Shown here: positions 52,558 through 60,034 of the stretch, in pieces | Layout: each line of letters starts with the position of its first letter | Numbering within the stretch: position 1 is the first letter of the stretch | From: Firm-13 sp964579245 | GTDB taxonomy: Bacteria; Bacillota; Clostridia; Saccharofermentanales; Saccharofermentanaceae | Assembly (NCBI GenBank): GCA_964579245.1 | Contig: CAZOFY010000004.1 | Location: 8,305 to 72,304, forward strand | Direction: 5' to 3' | DNA: 64,000 nucleotides | Program-made: the position numbers and the translations under genes | The notes under the pieces: generated by a model | The model's database searches: none | The model's input: the letters and a program-made list of their open reading frames with translations, nothing else | What the model was told of the DNA's origin: nothing

Positions 52558-52592
52558 AAAAAAAGACTGTCGCGTTTTATCGCGGCAGCCTT
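52558..52592 (-). terminator. Terminator of dapA-dapB
   Basis: Read on the minus strand: a stem formed by 52581-52592 and 52563-52574 (one mismatch, one G-U pair; core CTGCCGCG with CGCGACAG), then a seven-base U-run (A-run 52558-52564). Confidence 0.85.
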
Positions 52593-52613
52593 TCTATCGG
52601 ACTGTTCTTGATA

Positions 52614-53378
52614 TCAATACTGTTCGACTAGGTCAGTCATGGAATACATACCGGCCTTTTTACCGGGCATGAATTTGGCGGCGGCGATAGCGCCGCGAGC
52701 AAATACATTCCGGTTGATCGCGCTGTGTGACACGGTCAAAATCTCTTCGGAACCGGCGAAGATGACTTGGTGCTCTCCGATGATGCTTCCACCGCGGATA
52801 GCGTGAAGACCGATTTCCTTCTTGTCGCGCTTCTGGAGCTTGTCGTGCCGGTCATAGACATATTCAAGCTTGTGATCAAGTGTCTCGTTGACGGCATCTG
52901 CGATCATGAGAGCTGTTCCTGACGGTGCATCGAGCTTCTGGTTATGATGGGCCTCGACAATCTCGATATCGAAATCCGGATAGAGGATTGATGCCGCTTG
53001 CTTGACAAGCCGCATCAGCACATTGATACCCAGGGACATATTGCCTGAATAGAAGACGGGGACTATCTCAGAGAGCGCAAATAAGCTTTTCTTATTCTCC
53101 TCAGAAAGACCGGTCGTACAAAGCACCAGGGGCTTCTGACGATCGGAAGAGAGACGAAGCACGTCCGGAAGTGCAGAGATATGCGAGAAATCAATAATGA
53201 CATCGAAATCTTCACGACACTCAGGAGCACAAGCATATACCGGAAAACCAACGGATGTCTGATTCGGATCTGCGCCGGCTACGATCGTTACGTCTTCATC
53301 AGCACTCGCCATCTCGACGATTACTTTACCCATTCGGCCGTTACAGCCATTTAAAAAAATCCTGATCGGAGCTGTCAT
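52614..53378 (-). CDS. dapB: 4-hydroxy-tetrahydrodipicolinate reductase
   Basis: Second step of the diaminopimelate/lysine branch. 254 residues. NAD(P)-binding FLNGCNGRMGKVIVEMA at the N-terminus, DFSHISALPDVL, and the catalytic/substrate motif EAHHNQKLDAPSGTALM. AAGGAGG precedes the start. It follows dapA by 12 bases and ends at a terminator. Confidence 0.96.
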   Translation of the reverse strand: MTAPIRIFLNGCNGRMGKVIVEMASADEDVTIVAGADPNQTSVGFPVYACAPECREDFDVIIDFSHISALPDVLRLSSDRQKPLVLCTTGLSEENKKSLFALSEIVPVFYSGNMSLGINVLMRLVKQAASILYPDFDIEIVEAHHNQKLDAPSGTALMIADAVNETLDHKLEYVYDRHDKLQKRDKKEIGLHAIRGGSIIGEHQVIFAGSEEILTVSHSAINRNVFARGAIAAAKFMPGKKAGMYSMTDLVEQY

Positions 53379-53390
53379 TCGAGATCCTCC

Positions 53391-54281
53391 TTAACGCTGA
53401 TATTTTGAAAGATCATACGAGGACATGACGGCGGCAAGCTTCTCCTGGCATTGCGCTGACATGTCGCATAACGGCAGACGACAGTGACCAATATCCCAAC
53501 CGAGAAGATTCAACGCTTCCTTGACAGGGATTGGGTTGACATCCGAAAAGAGCGCGCTTATCAGCGGTAAATAGGTAAATTGAAGCTCGCGTGATTCCTG
53601 AAGGTTCCCCTCGAGAAAAGCGTGGACCATACGATTCATCTCTTGCGGGATGATATGTGAGGCAACAGAGATGACACCGACAGCACCGAGGGCGAGCATC
53701 GGCACGACGAGGCCGTCTTCGCCGGAATACAAGACCAGGTCGTCTCCGCATAAATGCGCGACTTCCGGAACCTGAAGCAAATTACATTCCTTGACGGCTA
53801 CGATGTTGTCAATCTGTGACAATCTCTTTAATGTAGAAGGGGCGATATTCAGATTCGTACGGGACGGAACGTTGTAGAGGATGATCGGCAGGTCGGTTGA
53901 TTCGGCCATAGCGGAAAAATGCCTGAACAGTCCCTCCTGAGAAGTCTTGTTATAGTAAGGCGTGACCGTCAGCAATGCGTCGGCTCCGACTGCTGTTGCC
54001 TCCTTGCACAGATCAACCCCGTGCCTCGTGTCGTTGCTGCTTGTCCCGGCAATGACCGGAACGCGACCAGATACGTGCTTCACAACATAATCGATGACCT
54101 GAATATGCTCGGGATCCGGCATCGTAGAAGCCTCCCCGGTCGTTCCGCAAACAAGAATGGCGTCGGTATGATTCTCGATCTGGAAGTCTACAAGTTCGGC
54201 AAGTTTCTTATAATCGACGCCCTCCTTTGAAAAAGGTGTAACGATTGCTGTGGCTGAACCGACAAAAACCGGCTTCTTCAT
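53391..54281 (-). CDS. dapA: 4-hydroxy-tetrahydrodipicolinate synthase
   Basis: Condenses pyruvate with aspartate semialdehyde. 296 residues, TIM-barrel class I aldolase. GTTGEASTM near residue 46 binds the substrate, YNVPSRTN carries the proton-relay tyrosine, and VAVKECN the Schiff-base lysine. GGAGGGAATAAC precedes the start. First gene of a dapA-dapB unit, divergent from queA; the -35/-10 pair is at 54341-54370. Confidence 0.96.
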   Translation of the reverse strand: MKKPVFVGSATAIVTPFSKEGVDYKKLAELVDFQIENHTDAILVCGTTGEASTMPDPEHIQVIDYVVKHVSGRVPVIAGTSSNDTRHGVDLCKEATAVGADALLTVTPYYNKTSQEGLFRHFSAMAESTDLPIILYNVPSRTNLNIAPSTLKRLSQIDNIVAVKECNLLQVPEVAHLCGDDLVLYSGEDGLVVPMLALGAVGVISVASHIIPQEMNRMVHAFLEGNLQESRELQFTYLPLISALFSDVNPIPVKEALNLLGWDIGHCRLPLCDMSAQCQEKLAAVMSSYDLSKYQR

Positions 54282-54340
54282 GTTATTCCCTCCATTTCAT
54301 AAAAATAACTCTGTTTTCTCGAAAAAATCAAGATCAATAA

Positions 54341-54370
54341 ATCATAGCATTTACTGTACACAAACGTCAA
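54341..54370 (-). promoter_or_regulatory. Promoter of dapA-dapB
   Basis: On the minus strand: TTGACG (54365-54370), 18-base spacer, TATGAT (54341-54346). It is interlaced with the opposite queA promoter. Confidence 0.65.
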
Positions 54371-54383
54371 TTCTATATATAAT
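54355..54383 (+). promoter_or_regulatory. Promoter of queA
   Basis: TGTACA (54355-54360), 17-base spacer, TATAAT (54378-54383). The start of transcription would be at about 54390, one or two bases before the queA ATG, so the message may be leaderless. Confidence 0.6.
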
Positions 54384-54391
54384 TGCTTGTT

Positions 54392-55441
54392 ATGAGAACG
54401 AGTGATTTTTTTTATGATTTGCCTGAAGATTTGATTGCGCAGCATCCTCCCGCGGTGCGCGGCGATTCGCGACTGCTGAGTGTCGACGGAAATACCGGAA
54501 GAACGGAACACCTGATATTTGCAGATCTCCCGAAGCTTCTCCTGCCCGGCGACTGTCTGGTCATGAACAATACACGCGTCATACCGGCGCGTCTTCTCGG
54601 CGCGCGAAAGGACACCGGCGCTGCCGTAGAGATTCTTCTGCTGAAGAGACTGGACCGTGAAAGATGGGAGACCATTGTCCGTCCGGGCAAGAAGGTCCGT
54701 ACAGGTCATGAGATCACCTTTATTTCCGGTGAGCTCGAGTGCGTCGTTGAGGAGATTCTTGAGACAGGCAACCGCATCGTCCGTTTCACCTTCGATGGCA
54801 TCTGGGAAGAGGTTCTGGACCGCGCTGGTACCATGCCGCTGCCGCCTTACATTCATGAACAACTTGAAGACAAGGAGCGGTATCAGACAGTATATGCGAA
54901 GGATCCCGGATCGGCGGCGGCTCCGACAGCGGGTCTGCATTTTACTCCTGAACTCCTGGCACAGATCCGCCAGATGGGCGTTACGACTGTTGAAGTTACG
55001 TTGCATGTCGGTCTCGGTACTTTTCGCCCTGTGAAGAGCGGAGTCATCACGGAACACGTGATGCATTCCGAGTGGTACTCCTTTTCCCGCGAGGCTGCTG
55101 AGGCTGTTCGCCAGACGAAGGCACGCGGCGGGCGCGTTATTGCCGTAGGGACGACAAGCTGTCGAACGCTCGAATCTGTTGCGTCAAAGGACACAAAGAT
55201 GATGCCATCGTCCGGTTGGACGGATATTTTCATATATCCCGGTTATCAATTCCGCTGCATTGATGCATTGATCACGAATTTTCACCTTCCTGAATCCACT
55301 CTGATTATGCTGGTCAGTGCTTTTTCCGGGAAAGAGAACGTCCTTTCTGCTTACCGGGAGGCTATCGAAAAGAAGTACCGCTTTTTCAGCTTTGGCGATG
55401 CAATGTTCCTAACGAAAAGGCAAACGGAGGAGAAGAAATGA
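54392..55441 (+). CDS. queA: S-adenosylmethionine:tRNA ribosyltransferase-isomerase
   Basis: Builds epoxyqueuosine on tRNA from SAM. 349 residues. It starts MRTSDFFYDLPEDLIAQHP, the family N-terminus, and contains NNTRVIPARL, APTAGLHFTPELL, LHVGLGTFRPV and TTSCRTLES. I see no ribosome binding site before the ATG at 54392; an in-frame TTG at 54383 overlaps the -10 element and is unlikely. It overlaps tgt by 4 bases. Confidence 0.95.
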   Translation: MRTSDFFYDLPEDLIAQHPPAVRGDSRLLSVDGNTGRTEHLIFADLPKLLLPGDCLVMNNTRVIPARLLGARKDTGAAVEILLLKRLDRERWETIVRPGKKVRTGHEITFISGELECVVEEILETGNRIVRFTFDGIWEEVLDRAGTMPLPPYIHEQLEDKERYQTVYAKDPGSAAAPTAGLHFTPELLAQIRQMGVTTVEVTLHVGLGTFRPVKSGVITEHVMHSEWYSFSREAAEAVRQTKARGGRVIAVGTTSCRTLESVASKDTKMMPSSGWTDIFIYPGYQFRCIDALITNFHLPESTLIMLVSAFSGKENVLSAYREAIEKKYRFFSFGDAMFLTKRQTEEKK

Positions 55442-56583
55442 CGGGTCCCGGTAAAAAAACTCCTGTATATTATGAACACATTCATACCTGCAAGCAGTCG
55501 GGCGCGAGGCTCGGCCGCGTCCATACTCCGCACGGATCTTTTATGACGCCTGCTTTCATGCCGGTCGGGACACAGGCTACGGTGAAGGGCATGTCGCCCG
55601 AGGAGATTACCGGTATGGGAGCCGGAATCATATTGTCGAATACTTATCATCTATGGATGCGTCCCGGAAGTGATATTGTTCGTGAAGCCGGCGGTCTTCA
55701 CCGTTTTATGAACTGGAATCGCGCTGTTCTCACGGATAGCGGAGGATTTCAAGTCTTCTCTCTGGCGAAGCCGAAGGACATCACCGAAGAGGGCGTGCAT
55801 TTCAAGTCACACATCGATGGTTCCAGACATTTTCTGACACCGGAGAAGTCGATGGCAATTCAGCACGATCTCGGTTCGGACATTATTATGGCTTTTGACG
55901 AGTGCACACCCTGGCCGGCTGATTATCATTATGCCCAGAGATCTCTCGAGAGAACGACACGATGGCTCGAGCGATGTATCGCATCCCATGATACGACTGC
56001 AACGCAGGCGCTTTTCGGAATCATACAGGGCAGCACCTATCCGGATTTGCGTAAACAGAGTGCCAGAGAGATCACATCCTTTGACCTTCCCGGCTACGCT
56101 ATCGGCGGACTTTCCGTCGGTGAACCGGGCGAACTGATGTATGAGATGCTCGAAGCGACTGTGCCGCTCATGCCGTCGGATAAGCCCAGGTATTTGATGG
56201 GTGTCGGAACGCCCGATTATCTGATCGAGGGGGCAATCAGAGGGATTGATATGTTTGATTGCGTCATTCCCACGCGAATCGGCAGAAACGGAACGGTCCT
56301 GACCCGTAAGGGGAGACTCATCGTCCGGGATGCCAAATGCGCGAGAGACTTCACACCCATCGAGGATAATTGTGACTGTTACGTATGCAAGAATTACACG
56401 AGAGCCTATATCCGTCATTTGCTGAAGGCCGATGAGATGTTTGGATTGCGCCTGTGCTCCTGGCATAATCTGCACTTCCTTCTGAAACTGATGGAGGACG
56501 TGAGAGACGCGATTCGCGATGACCGCCTGATTGACTTCCGAAATACATTTTTCGAGGATTTCGGGTATAAGAAGAAGGTTTGA
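55438..56583 (+). CDS. tgt: tRNA-guanine transglycosylase
   Basis: Exchanges guanine 34 for preQ1 in tRNAs with GUN anticodons. 381 residues. The nucleophile region LTDSGGFQVFSL and the second aspartate in FDCVIPTRIGRNG are clear; the zinc site is CDCYVCKNYTRAYIRH plus a downstream histidine (CSWHNLHF). The substrate-binding GGLSVGEP is present. GGAGGAGA precedes the ATG, which overlaps the queA stop. Confidence 0.97.
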   Translation: MTGPGKKTPVYYEHIHTCKQSGARLGRVHTPHGSFMTPAFMPVGTQATVKGMSPEEITGMGAGIILSNTYHLWMRPGSDIVREAGGLHRFMNWNRAVLTDSGGFQVFSLAKPKDITEEGVHFKSHIDGSRHFLTPEKSMAIQHDLGSDIIMAFDECTPWPADYHYAQRSLERTTRWLERCIASHDTTATQALFGIIQGSTYPDLRKQSAREITSFDLPGYAIGGLSVGEPGELMYEMLEATVPLMPSDKPRYLMGVGTPDYLIEGAIRGIDMFDCVIPTRIGRNGTVLTRKGRLIVRDAKCARDFTPIEDNCDCYVCKNYTRAYIRHLLKADEMFGLRLCSWHNLHFLLKLMEDVRDAIRDDRLIDFRNTFFEDFGYKKKV

Positions 56584-56613
56584 TATCCGTTTCCGGCGGT
56601 TTTTTGAATTTCC

Positions 56614-56643
56614 TTGCAATACTAAATCGGAAAATGATAGAAT
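56614..56643 (+). promoter_or_regulatory. Promoter of yajC
   Basis: TTGCAA (56614-56619), 18-base spacer, TAGAAT (56638-56643). A six-base hairpin GCGACG/CGTCGC (56664-56681) follows just before the ribosome binding site GGAGG. Confidence 0.55.
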
Positions 56644-56693
56644 GTATTAGCATTTTCGAATAAGCGACGCTGGATCGTCGCATGGAGGCAACA

Positions 56694-57038
56694 ATGAATT
56701 TACTCAATATGATGGTTACAACAGCGACAACTTCGGCCACACCGGATCCGGCCGCTATCGATCCGACGATGAACCTGATGATGCTGGGCTTTTTTGCCGT
56801 AGCAGCTGTAGCAATGTGGTTTTTCCTGATTCGTCCGCAGAAGAAGCGTGAGAAAGAAATGAAGGCCCAGATTGACAAGATGGTAGTCGGTGATTCAGTT
56901 GTAACTATCGGCGGAGTTGTCGGTACAATCGCGAACATTCGGGAGGACGAGGTAACTCTGACAACCAGTGTTGCACATTCAATGATCACCTTTAAGAAGA
57001 GTGCGATCAGCACGGTCGTTCCGCGTCAGCAATCCTGA
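56694..57038 (+). CDS. yajC: Preprotein translocase subunit YajC
   Basis: Small accessory subunit of the Sec translocon. 114 residues with one N-terminal membrane segment (LMMLGFFAVAAVAMWFFLI) followed by RPQKKREKEMKAQIDKM and the cytoplasmic domain (VVTIGGVVGTIANI). The ATG at 56694 is preferred because GGAGG lies 5 bases before it; an in-frame ATG at 56682 overlaps that site. In many Clostridia yajC is next to the SCIFF peptide gene, as here. Confidence 0.93.
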   Translation: MNLLNMMVTTATTSATPDPAAIDPTMNLMMLGFFAVAAVAMWFFLIRPQKKREKEMKAQIDKMVVGDSVVTIGGVVGTIANIREDEVTLTTSVAHSMITFKKSAISTVVPRQQS

Positions 57039-57076
57039 TTGTCGAACAAACAATAACAGATATGAGGAGAATGAGT

Positions 57077-57220
57077 ATGACACACATCAAGACAGTACAG
57101 AAGGCCTGCGTCAAGGTCCCCACATCCGGCAAGGCTTGCGGCGAGTGCCAGACATCCTGCCAGTCAGCATGCAAGACAAGCTGCACGGTTGCGAATCAGA
57201 AGTGTGAGAACGAGCGCTGA
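57077..57220 (+). CDS. scfA: SCIFF ranthipeptide precursor
   Basis: The precursor peptide of the SCIFF RiPP, nearly universal in Clostridia. 47 residues, starting MTHIKTVQKACVKVPTSG. The cysteine-rich core has C21, C24, C28, C32, C36 and C43 with the invariant CQTSCQSACKTSCTVANQ segment. In the characterised relative CteA the maturase makes a thioether between Cys32 and Thr37; both residues are at the same positions here. There is an extra seventh cysteine, C11, in the leader. AGGAG lies 7 bases before the ATG. The peptide and its maturase are separated by 107 bases. Confidence 0.93.
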   Translation: MTHIKTVQKACVKVPTSGKACGECQTSCQSACKTSCTVANQKCENER

Positions 57221-57327
57221 TTCATTTCAGTGCCGGTTTTCGACAGTATACTGCCACATAGTGGAGATGGCTTTTGCTGTCTTCACTTTTTTCTATATCG
57301 GACATTTTTCCTTGAGGGGGGTATATT

Positions 57328-58770
57328 TTGGTACATACATTTCATATGAAGGGGCGCTATATTGCCTACGACTCTGAATCCTCGGCTATACACGAACTAG
57401 ACCGATCGGCCTTTGATGTTCTGCAACTTTTTATTGAGCGGAACGGTGAGGTGCCCGATGCATTTGCTCTTCAGAAACTTTCTGAGGATAAGGGAATTTC
57501 TCTTAAAGAGGTGACCGATTGCTCTGAAGATATTCAATCCTTAATAGAATCCGGATCCCTTTTTGCCGGCGAACCGGAGGTTTCTCTTTCCAATCTGTAT
57601 CCAGAGGAACCGATGATTAAGGCAATGTGTCTTCATATATGCCACGATTGTAATCTTCGATGCAAATACTGTTTTGCGGGGACCGGCGATTATGGCACGG
57701 GTACAAGGTCGATGCTTGATGTAAAGACCGGCAAACTGGCGATAGATTTTCTGATAGCGGCTTCAGGAAGCCGGCGTAATTTGGATATCGACTTTTTCGG
57801 CGGAGAGCCACTGATGAATTGGCCGACGGTTGTAGAACTGACCGAATACTGCGAGAAGCGAAGTGCAAAGACAGGTAAGGATATCCGTTTGACCATTACA
57901 ACAAATGCGCTTTTGCTCGATGAGGAGAAGACAGAGTATATCAACAGACACATGAAGAATTGTGTTCTCAGTATCGACGGACGCCCCGAAGTGCATGATC
58001 ATATGCGCCCGAATGCGGGCGGAAAACCGTCATATGATTTGGTGTCTTCTCGAATCAGGACTTTTCTGAAGGCCCGGAATTCACCGGATGCGGATTACCA
58101 CGAGCATTATGTCAGAGGAACCTATACGCGACATAACCTGGATTTTTCGAAGGATGTTCAACATATGGCCGAGGCTCTCGGCGCGCGCCACATCTCGGTC
58201 GAGCCGGTCGTGGCGCCGGAGCATGCGGATTATTCCATCCGCATATCTGATCTTCCTGCGATAGAAAAGGAATATGAGGACCTTGCGGAGTATCTTCTTT
58301 CAGAGAATACATCTGACGACCCTGTTCATTTTTTCCATTTTATTATGGATATGAAGGGCGGACCCTGCGTATATAAGCGTCTTAAGGGCTGCGGAGTCGG
58401 CGCAGAGTACTGTGCGGTCACCCCGAACGGCGATATTTACCCTTGTCATCAATTTGCGGGGGAAGAGGACTGGCTTATGGGAAATGTTCATGACCTTGAG
58501 CCGATCCTCTGTCAGAACAACGGGACGCTGTCACGATCTGACGTAATGCAGATCCTCGACCCGGAGAAACGAAAGACATTCATTGACCGTCTAATGCCGG
58601 ACAAACCGGAGTGTAAAGCCTGCTTTGCCAGATATCATTGCGGAGGGGGATGCCCGGCAAATTCTTATCATGCGACAGGATCCCTCGACGGTCAGTATGA
58701 AATCGGATGCCGGCTCGCCAGAAAAAGATTGGAATGCTCTCTGTGGCTTACAGTATCGCAACAAGAGTGA
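57328..58770 (+). CDS. scfB: SCIFF maturase, radical SAM/SPASM
   Basis: Radical SAM enzyme that installs thioether crosslinks in the SCIFF peptide. 480 residues. N-terminal peptide-recognition (RRE-like) part with HMKGRYIAYDSESSAIH, then the radical SAM site CNLRCKYCFAG near residue 108, the GGEPLMNW motif, and two auxiliary-cluster regions: the C-x-GC...CAVTPNGDIYPCHQF set near 345-375 and CKACFARYHCGGGCPAN near 430. The start is TTG at 57328 with GAGGGGGG 6 bases before. Confidence 0.95.
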   Translation: MVHTFHMKGRYIAYDSESSAIHELDRSAFDVLQLFIERNGEVPDAFALQKLSEDKGISLKEVTDCSEDIQSLIESGSLFAGEPEVSLSNLYPEEPMIKAMCLHICHDCNLRCKYCFAGTGDYGTGTRSMLDVKTGKLAIDFLIAASGSRRNLDIDFFGGEPLMNWPTVVELTEYCEKRSAKTGKDIRLTITTNALLLDEEKTEYINRHMKNCVLSIDGRPEVHDHMRPNAGGKPSYDLVSSRIRTFLKARNSPDADYHEHYVRGTYTRHNLDFSKDVQHMAEALGARHISVEPVVAPEHADYSIRISDLPAIEKEYEDLAEYLLSENTSDDPVHFFHFIMDMKGGPCVYKRLKGCGVGAEYCAVTPNGDIYPCHQFAGEEDWLMGNVHDLEPILCQNNGTLSRSDVMQILDPEKRKTFIDRLMPDKPECKACFARYHCGGGCPANSYHATGSLDGQYEIGCRLARKRLECSLWLTVSQQE

Positions 58771-58828
58771 TCCTGTATGTTAGAATAGGAATGGTCATAT
58801 TGGGAAGCAAAATGACATGGAGGGGGAT

Positions 58829-59350
58829 ATGCTGGACGGATTTCAAGGAATGATGCCCTCGGTTTCTGACTCTGCGTTTATAGCGCCCACGGCGGTTGTT
58901 GTTGGAGACGTCACGATCGGAGAACACACAGGTGTGTTTTTCGGTGCGGTCTTACGCGGGGATGAAGCACCAATATCTGTAGGGAAGAATTCAAACATTC
59001 AGGATAATGCCGTGGTCCATTGTGATCGCGGGATTCCTGTTAGGATAGGAGATCATGTTACCGTCGGTCATTCTGCGATTATCCACAGCTGTGAGATCAA
59101 GGATGCCGTGCTGGTCGGGATGGGTGCGATCGTACTGAACAAGGCCGTCATCGGAGAAGGATCCATCATTGCGGCCGGATCCGTCGTGAAGGAAGGCGAG
59201 ATTATACCTCCTTCCTCCCTGTATGCCGGTTCTCCTGCTATCTTCAAGAAACAGCTGGATCCGCAAAGAAGAAGTAAGATCGAAGACAACGCTATGGAAT
59301 ATGTCCGGCTTGCAGCCGCGTATAAGGGATCGGAGAACGGATATGAGTGA
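58829..59350 (+). CDS. Gamma carbonic anhydrase family protein
   Basis: Hexapeptide-repeat protein of about 173 residues resembling YrdA/PaaY-type gamma carbonic anhydrases. Left-handed beta-helix from about residue 10 to 140. The three zinc-ligand histidines are present (NAVVHCDRG, VTVGHSAIIHSC). The ATG at 58829 follows GGAGGGGG; an in-frame ATG at 58817 is blocked by this site. It overlaps the next gene by 8 bases. Carbonic anhydrase activity is not proven for most members. Confidence 0.85.
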   Translation: MLDGFQGMMPSVSDSAFIAPTAVVVGDVTIGEHTGVFFGAVLRGDEAPISVGKNSNIQDNAVVHCDRGIPVRIGDHVTVGHSAIIHSCEIKDAVLVGMGAIVLNKAVIGEGSIIAAGSVVKEGEIIPPSSLYAGSPAIFKKQLDPQRRSKIEDNAMEYVRLAAAYKGSENGYE

Positions 59351-60005
59351 GAAAATTACCAGTAAGCAGATCCAGAAGAGTGAAGAAGTGAAGGTGTTAC
59401 TGCAGGCCTCCTCAGTCCAGATGACCTCTCTGGGCTATACAGAGCATTCGTTTCGGCATTGCCGGCTTGTCAGCAATATGTGCGGCGAGATCCTGGAGAA
59501 GGTCGGCGAGACGCAGGACATTATTGAACTCGGCAAGATCGCCGGGTACATCCACGATATCGGAAATGCCGTGAACCGTAACAACCACGCGATGAGCGGC
59601 GCCCTTCTTGCCTATGACATGCTTCTGCGTAAGGGCATGACCTATGAGGAGGCGGCTACGATCATGATGGCCATAGCCAATCATGATGAAGGGGAAGGCA
59701 ATCCCGTCAATACGATCGCAGCTGCATTGATTCTGTCAGACAAGGCGGATGTCCATAGAAGCCGTGTGACGAACAAGAAGCCGGCGTCATTTGATATCCA
59801 TGATCGTGTGAACTATGCTGCGACGAAATCCACATTGACCGTTATGGACAAGAAGGCCAAGCTGGAAATCGAGATTGATACTAAGATCTGCCCTGTCATG
59901 GACTATTTTGAGATTTTCCTGAACCGTATGAAAATGTGTAGAAACGCTGCATCTTTTCTGGGGCTGACATTCGAGCTGTTTATTAACGATACACAGCTTC
60001 TCTAA
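59343..60005 (+). CDS. HD domain phosphohydrolase
   Basis: 220-residue metal-dependent phosphohydrolase fold. The metal ligands appear in HSFRHCRLV, IAGYIHDIGNAVNRNNHA and IANHDEGEG, then the aspartate in ILSDKADVHRSRV. Such stand-alone HD proteins in Clostridia resemble nucleotide phosphohydrolases, but the substrate is unknown. GGAGA lies before the ATG at 59343, inside the end of the carbonic anhydrase gene. Confidence 0.82.
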   Translation: MSEKITSKQIQKSEEVKVLLQASSVQMTSLGYTEHSFRHCRLVSNMCGEILEKVGETQDIIELGKIAGYIHDIGNAVNRNNHAMSGALLAYDMLLRKGMTYEEAATIMMAIANHDEGEGNPVNTIAAALILSDKADVHRSRVTNKKPASFDIHDRVNYAATKSTLTVMDKKAKLEIEIDTKICPVMDYFEIFLNRMKMCRNAASFLGLTFELFINDTQLL

Positions 60006-60034
60006 TACAGAGAACAGACTGACGGAGGTTTACC

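Larger units (their letters stand above)
50919..52613. other. Non-coding region with hairpin repeats and an assembly gap
   Basis: About 1.7 kb without a convincing gene. It holds a small hairpin at 51189-51204 (GCATAG/CTATGC, loop ATAG), a minus-strand mini-frame with a strong ribosome binding site (51180-51312), two diverged repeat units (51317-51469), a 100-N gap (51761-51860), three well-kept repeat units (51952-52187) and the dapB terminator at its right end. The stretches 50919-51180, 51470-51760 and 52188-52550 show nothing I can name. Confidence 0.7.
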
